A stretch of DNA of 64,000 nt from Symsagittifera roscoffensis (Eukaryota; Xenacoelomorpha; Acoela; Convolutidae). A model generated the notes under the pieces. That model saw only the letters and a program-made list of their open reading frames with translations. It was not told the DNA's origin and made no database searches. Of this stretch, positions 60,365 to 64,000 are shown one piece after another. Numbering within the stretch: position 1 is the stretch's first letter; each line of letters begins with the position of its first letter. Location of the stretch: NCBI RefSeq assembly GCF_963678635.1, contig NC_087063.1, positions 39,384,759-39,448,758 of the forward strand, in the 5' to 3' direction. The translations under genes were made by a program, and so were the position numbers.

Positions 60365-60728
60365 TCAAGATCTAAAAGACAGGTCGCGACTTAGAACCAT
60401 CATTTTAAGATGCAACATCAATCAATTCTCTAAAACTCTCCATTGAAATTCTCTTTTTCAATTCTGATTTAAAATTTTAGCACCAAGGTGGATCGTCCAC
60501 CTTTACTTTTGTCAGAGTAGCATGAATGTACGCTGTCACCTTGATGACCTGGGGTGCCCCAGGTCTTTTATGACACTAACATAAAACATAACATCACAAT
60601 AACATAACATAAACATCACATAAAAACCTAATCCCTAATACTGTACCTAAGACCTAACCTAATCTAAAACTTGACTCTAATTCTTATCGAGCAACTTAAT
60701 AAAAACCACTTATCGCCGAGCGCAATTC
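60365..60728 (-). other. Copy C spacer between Pol and giant ORF, with hairpin
   Basis: No ORF. It contains a perfect 9-bp inverted repeat with a 2-base loop (60546-60565: GACCTGGGG, TG, CCCCAGGTC) and an array of CATAA/TAACA-like words (60580-60625). It may hold signals for expressing the giant ORF, either splice or start signals; none is proven. Confidence 0.6.
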
Positions 60729-63700
60729 TTAGCATATGCTCAGATAGTATTTTTTATGTAAGTAAACCTCTATGTCAGTCTCTGAAAATATCACATGCAC
60801 AAGAGCGTACAACTCTCTCGGATGTAGCTTTCCCCTATTAGGATCGTACACTGGCAACGAGAGAGAGGTCACACCTCTCTCAACCAGGAAATCCCTAAGT
60901 CGAGTCAAGGCCAACACCAAGCTCTCCGGATTCACGTGTTGCCTATCAGTAGCTTTCGTAACCAAAAAACACAAATATTTCCCTGGTATCTGTGATGCAA
61001 CAGGGGGCAACGCTATCACTCCTCCTACACCCGGCCTCTGTTTCCACAAAAACTCGATATTCTTGTACTCCCTTTTAAAGTCGGCCGCTAGTGCTGTTTT
61101 GAAGCTTACGTCCGCAGTTATCGCTATGGCGCATGTGCGTTCCGTGAGTATGAAATCGCTGTCCGTTATCACGATATTGTTCGAATAATGGTTCGGGAGA
61201 TCAAAATACGATTCAAAGATTCGTCCAAAAGGTGGTTCCTTAGCATTCTCGCCCTCTGTCTCTAGTTCTCCGGTTTCCCTTGCCGATTTTAATTTTTTTA
61301 TCATGAGATTTTCGGTGTGGGTGAGTCCTACCCCCACTCCCCGGACAAAAATATCCATCGACGTCCCCGTCGATCGCCCAAAGTCTAGGAGACCGAGGTT
61401 GGATTGTGGAACACGTAGAGGACCATCTGGGGCGACCCAGTTGGACTCGGTATTGTCATGACTGATGTATCTGACGCCATCTCTGTCGACGTCCTGAATC
61501 GTCAGGATCGTCTCTTTTGGATCTGTCGGCAGATCGTGGAGCCATTCGAGCACGCGCAAGTTTGTTAGTTCTTGCTCATGAGTCTGTTCCGCTTCTGGTT
61601 CGAACTCCACTTCCGGTTCTGATCGATCGTCGATCCAATCTTGATCCATATCGTTCACAAGGTCGATTTCTTTTAGGATTGCTACTTCGTCCAGCCCCAC
61701 CAGCGAGTCTATGACATCACTCACTACTATCCGGTCTACAACGAAGTCCTCGCCATACGGATTGTATTTCTTCTGGTTTTTTCCCCTCTTACTTTGGCGT
61801 GTCTCCATAGTGAGCGGAAAGTCAGGCTGTATTCCTTTGTCAATTTCGGTTTGTTCTGGGCAATCCCAGTCTTCTTCGGCATATGGTAGAGTTTCATCGT
61901 CCACCTCTACTCGCTCAGTCAACTCGAGATCCAGTGGTAGATCACAATTGTCCACCATCTCATTCCCGTCGTTCTTGTCGCGAGTACCCCTTTCATTCAC
62001 TTCACAAGCAGGATCCACTATTAAATAGTCTCCCTCTTGCATGTCCGCTGGGATGCACCAATCCTCGGACGAGGCGTTGTGTGGTTTGATATTCTCGTAA
62101 TGAGCCGCTCTTCCGGTGCTCAGCCGATAAAAACGACCTCCTTGATGCACCTCTGTTATCTGAAATGGACCACGCCATTTCTTTAATAGTTTCTTGGTTC
62201 CTTTTGGTGGAACCACTTCCTGGAACACCCAGACGTAATCGCCAACTGAGTAGGCTTTTGCATCGGCTGTTCTTTTATCAAACCTCCTTTTTTGTCTAAT
62301 TTGCGCCTGTTGCGTATTCCTCCTGCATAAGTCATTGAGGTCCTGTTGTCTTCTAATAACGTCCCGCACGTACGTTTGCGGTGCTGTCCTCTTCCCTTCA
62401 TATTCAGGGTAGAAGAACGTTAACGGGAGTGCTTTTTCATGACCCGTGAGCATCATATGCGGACTTATTCCCGTGGTGGAATGCTCCGTGCTGTTGTAAG
62501 CACCCATCACTTGCGGTAAGTGCTTGTCCCAGTCATCCATGTAGCGTGAGCAGTAGACTCTCAACATGGATACCAGTGTGCGATTCTGCCTCTCGACTAG
62601 GCCATTCGTTTGCGGGTGATAAGTGGTCGAGTGGGCCTGCGCTACCTGCGACCTTTTCATTAACTCTTTCGTGAGATCACCTACGAATGCTTTGCCATTG
62701 TCAGATTGGAACGTGATGGGGCAGCCATGCCTTGCTATCCACACGTTTATCAAATGATCGCACGTTTCTTCTGCCGATGCTGTCATGCAGGGTGTCGCCT
62801 CCGCATACTTCGTAAAATGGTCGATCATTACCAGCACCTGATTATAGCCCGTTGCTGTCATGCAGATTTTCTGGTGATCAATTTGCACCACTTCGTTGAA
62901 ACCTGACGATTCTATTGACTGTAGGGGGAACCTTAGTTTCCTGGGATCCTTTGCCTGTTGACAAGACAGGCATGCGGCTATCCATTTCTCACAAGCCTTC
63001 TTCAACCCCGGCCATTCGAATCGTTTTTGTATCCTGTTATACACTTTGTCCACGCCTTGGTGTCCCATCTGATCATGTGAGCGAAAGAGCAACTCAGTCT
63101 GGTACAACTGTGGTAACACTATTGAGTTGTATTTATAAAGGACCTTGTCCTCCTCCTTGCGCTTACAGGCTACGATTCCGTCCTTATTCAGGTACAACAA
63201 GTCTTTTCTCTTCAGGTAAAACTGCTTCAGGATTTTGTAGCTGTCTTCTTCCAAGTCTCCCTTGTCAGGTGCTCCATTCTCGATCCATCTTTTCAGACTG
63301 CTCGTCATTCTATCATTTCGTTGAGCCCTCAGGAGATCCGACAGCCTGTACCTGGCTTTCAAATACGTCTTCACCACGTTCATTTGCCCACTCATTATCT
63401 CCGGAGCATGAGCATCGTCCATCAACTTGACACACCATATCTTTTTCAAAGGCGTCGCTTCTTGCACAGATGGTTCCAGATTGGTACGGACGACCGTACC
63501 ATGTGGCAGCAATCTGGTTGGGCGTTTTGAAACTGCTATCAGTTCGAGCTCGTCTGCGGCATTGTCTACCACAGTGCCCTCTTCATCTGAGGTGTATCTG
63601 TCCCTGTCTGGATCCTGATGTATTTCCCGGTCCAGCCCACGCTGCTTCCAGTCTACCAATAAGGAGTGGATCGCAATCTCTGACACATCGGAATTGGAAG

Positions 63701-64000
63701 TTGTTTCAGACGTGTTGTCCCAGGACTGGGGTCTCGAGTCACCACTTGAAACGACTGATTCCTCAACATCATATTCCAAGTTGTCTGAGATGTTTCTTGA
63801 CTCCCCGGACAAAACTCTGTCCATCGGTCGCTTTGAACCCGACTCCCCAGACAAAATTCTGCCCCTAGGTGGTCTAGTCAACCTCTCCCCGGACAAGTCG
63901 TCCTGCACGGGCTCAAAGATGTCTGACTCATCAGAGGAGACGTCCTTGACTGGCTCGAAGGTGTCAGACTCCCCGGACATTGTCTCGTCCATGGACGAAC
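60729..64000 (-). CDS. pol: Copy C Pol, C-terminal part: integrase, linker, macro domain
   Basis: Open to the right edge, so partial at its 5' side; ATG 63992 is internal. It begins with an acidic hinge with repeated SGES/LSGE words. The integrase has the HHCC finger (SHDQMGHQG, CLSCQQAKD), VVQIDHQKIC (first Asp), FQSDNGKAFVG (second Asp) and NGLVERQNRTL (Glu), then YVWVFQEVVPPKG and KKWRGPFQITEVHQ. An acidic linker of about 300 residues follows (DPACEVNERGTRDKNDGNE, FVRGVGVGLTHTEN). The macro domain (about 60735-61190) has AIAITADVSF, ALAADFKREYKN, QRPGVGGVIALP, KYLCFLVTKAT and SLPVYDPNRGKLHP. It ends YYLSIC. Confidence 0.93.
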   Translation of the reverse strand, partial: SSMDETMSGESDTFEPVKDVSSDESDIFEPVQDDLSGERLTRPPRGRILSGESGSKRPMDRVLSGESRNISDNLEYDVEESVVSSGDSRPQSWDNTSETTSNSDVSEIAIHSLLVDWKQRGLDREIHQDPDRDRYTSDEEGTVVDNAADELELIAVSKRPTRLLPHGTVVRTNLEPSVQEATPLKKIWCVKLMDDAHAPEIMSGQMNVVKTYLKARYRLSDLLRAQRNDRMTSSLKRWIENGAPDKGDLEEDSYKILKQFYLKRKDLLYLNKDGIVACKRKEEDKVLYKYNSIVLPQLYQTELLFRSHDQMGHQGVDKVYNRIQKRFEWPGLKKACEKWIAACLSCQQAKDPRKLRFPLQSIESSGFNEVVQIDHQKICMTATGYNQVLVMIDHFTKYAEATPCMTASAEETCDHLINVWIARHGCPITFQSDNGKAFVGDLTKELMKRSQVAQAHSTTYHPQTNGLVERQNRTLVSMLRVYCSRYMDDWDKHLPQVMGAYNSTEHSTTGISPHMMLTGHEKALPLTFFYPEYEGKRTAPQTYVRDVIRRQQDLNDLCRRNTQQAQIRQKRRFDKRTADAKAYSVGDYVWVFQEVVPPKGTKKLLKKWRGPFQITEVHQGGRFYRLSTGRAAHYENIKPHNASSEDWCIPADMQEGDYLIVDPACEVNERGTRDKNDGNEMVDNCDLPLDLELTERVEVDDETLPYAEEDWDCPEQTEIDKGIQPDFPLTMETRQSKRGKNQKKYNPYGEDFVVDRIVVSDVIDSLVGLDEVAILKEIDLVNDMDQDWIDDRSEPEVEFEPEAEQTHEQELTNLRVLEWLHDLPTDPKETILTIQDVDRDGVRYISHDNTESNWVAPDGPLRVPQSNLGLLDFGRSTGTSMDIFVRGVGVGLTHTENLMIKKLKSARETGELETEGENAKEPPFGRIFESYFDLPNHYSNNIVITDSDFILTERTCAIAITADVSFKTALAADFKREYKNIEFLWKQRPGVGGVIALPPVASQIPGKYLCFLVTKATDRQHVNPESLVLALTRLRDFLVERGVTSLSLPVYDPNRGKLHPRELYALVHVIFSETDIEVYLHKKYYLSIC
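61337..61374 (-). other. Conserved 12-mer plus hairpin, copy C
   Basis: CTCCCCGGACAA followed after eight bases by ATCGACG, loop TCCC, CGTCGAT. Same place in Pol as in copy B. Confidence 0.8.
63801..63980 (-). repeat. Repeated TTGTCCGGGGAG words in the Pol hinge
   Basis: CTCCCCGGACAA on the plus strand occurs at 63801-63812 and 63885-63896, with one-mismatch forms at 63843-63854 and 63969-63980. In this frame they code LSGE or MSGE. The same 12-mer recurs at 31359, 33698, 50684 and 61337, partly in other frames (see findings). Confidence 0.85.

Larger units (their letters stand above)
51395..64000 (-). mobile_element. Copy C: intact part of Ty3-like macro/SGNH retroelement
   Basis: From the window's right edge: Pol C-terminal part (60729-64000), spacer, giant ORF (51431-60298) and polypurine tract (51397-51423), then the presumed 3' LTR. 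Both ORFs are free of stops and shifts, the integrase has all acidic residues, and the macro domain is whole. The RT and gag are outside the window. This is the reference copy against which the decayed copies A and B can be read. Confidence 0.9.

Noticed and set aside
1..64000. CRISPR arrays, rRNA or tRNA genes
   Set aside because: No regularly spaced repeat/spacer structure or recognisable RNA gene was seen; the tandem repeats have no spacers.

Overview
This is eukaryotic, almost certainly animal, DNA, probably from an aquatic invertebrate; I cannot name the species. It is dominated by nested transposable elements. The signs are spliceosomal introns, a Polinton/Maverick, three unrelated non-LTR retrotransposons, Ty3-like retroelements, and two exons resembling the start of an importin-5 (karyopherin beta-3) gene. 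I found no bacterial genes, CRISPR array, rRNA or tRNA.

The most unusual content is a Ty3-like retroelement family present as three copies, all on the minus strand. Its Pol carries, after the integrase, an acidic linker and a macro (ADP-ribose-binding type) domain. After a spacer of about 0.4 kb comes a second, very long ORF in the place where an env gene would sit. Copy C (51395-64000, running off the right edge) is intact: Pol C-terminal part at 60729-64000 and a giant ORF of about 2,950 residues at 51431-60298. That ORF has a complete SGNH-hydrolase motif set and a second, degenerate SGNH-like region. Copy B (27062 to beyond 41.7 kb) has the gag-protease-Pol region, largely readable, and the first third of the giant ORF. 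Copy A (1-8262 plus 26887-27062) is a decayed giant ORF with part of a macro domain.

Copy A was hit twice. An EEP-type LINE carrying a 2A-like peptide and a PHD-type finger (about 1550-5760) lies inside its giant ORF. An 18.6 kb Polinton (8269-26880) lies inside its macro domain, flanked by the 6-bp target duplication GTCGCC; both halves of the macro domain read in the same frame up to the insertion. The Polinton has a protein-primed DNA polymerase (minus strand, with an apparent intron) and, on the plus strand, several small unknown genes, a packaging ATPase, an integrase, a minor capsid protein, a basic virion-like protein, a major capsid protein and an adenain-like protease. The major capsid gene is open; the polymerase, ATPase, integrase, minor capsid protein and protease carry stops or frameshifts.

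39.5-43.2 kb is the long leader and probable LTR zone of copy B, with a 14-bp minisatellite and a 69-bp triplication. 43.2-48.65 kb is a CR1/Jockey-like LINE fragment split by a second LINE with a restriction-like endonuclease (15-bp target duplications). 48.65-51.4 kb holds the importin exons and probably the 3' LTR of copy C.

Functionally, the only gene sets that look recently active are copy C (Pol plus giant ORF) and perhaps the Polinton capsid genes. Everything else shows decay.
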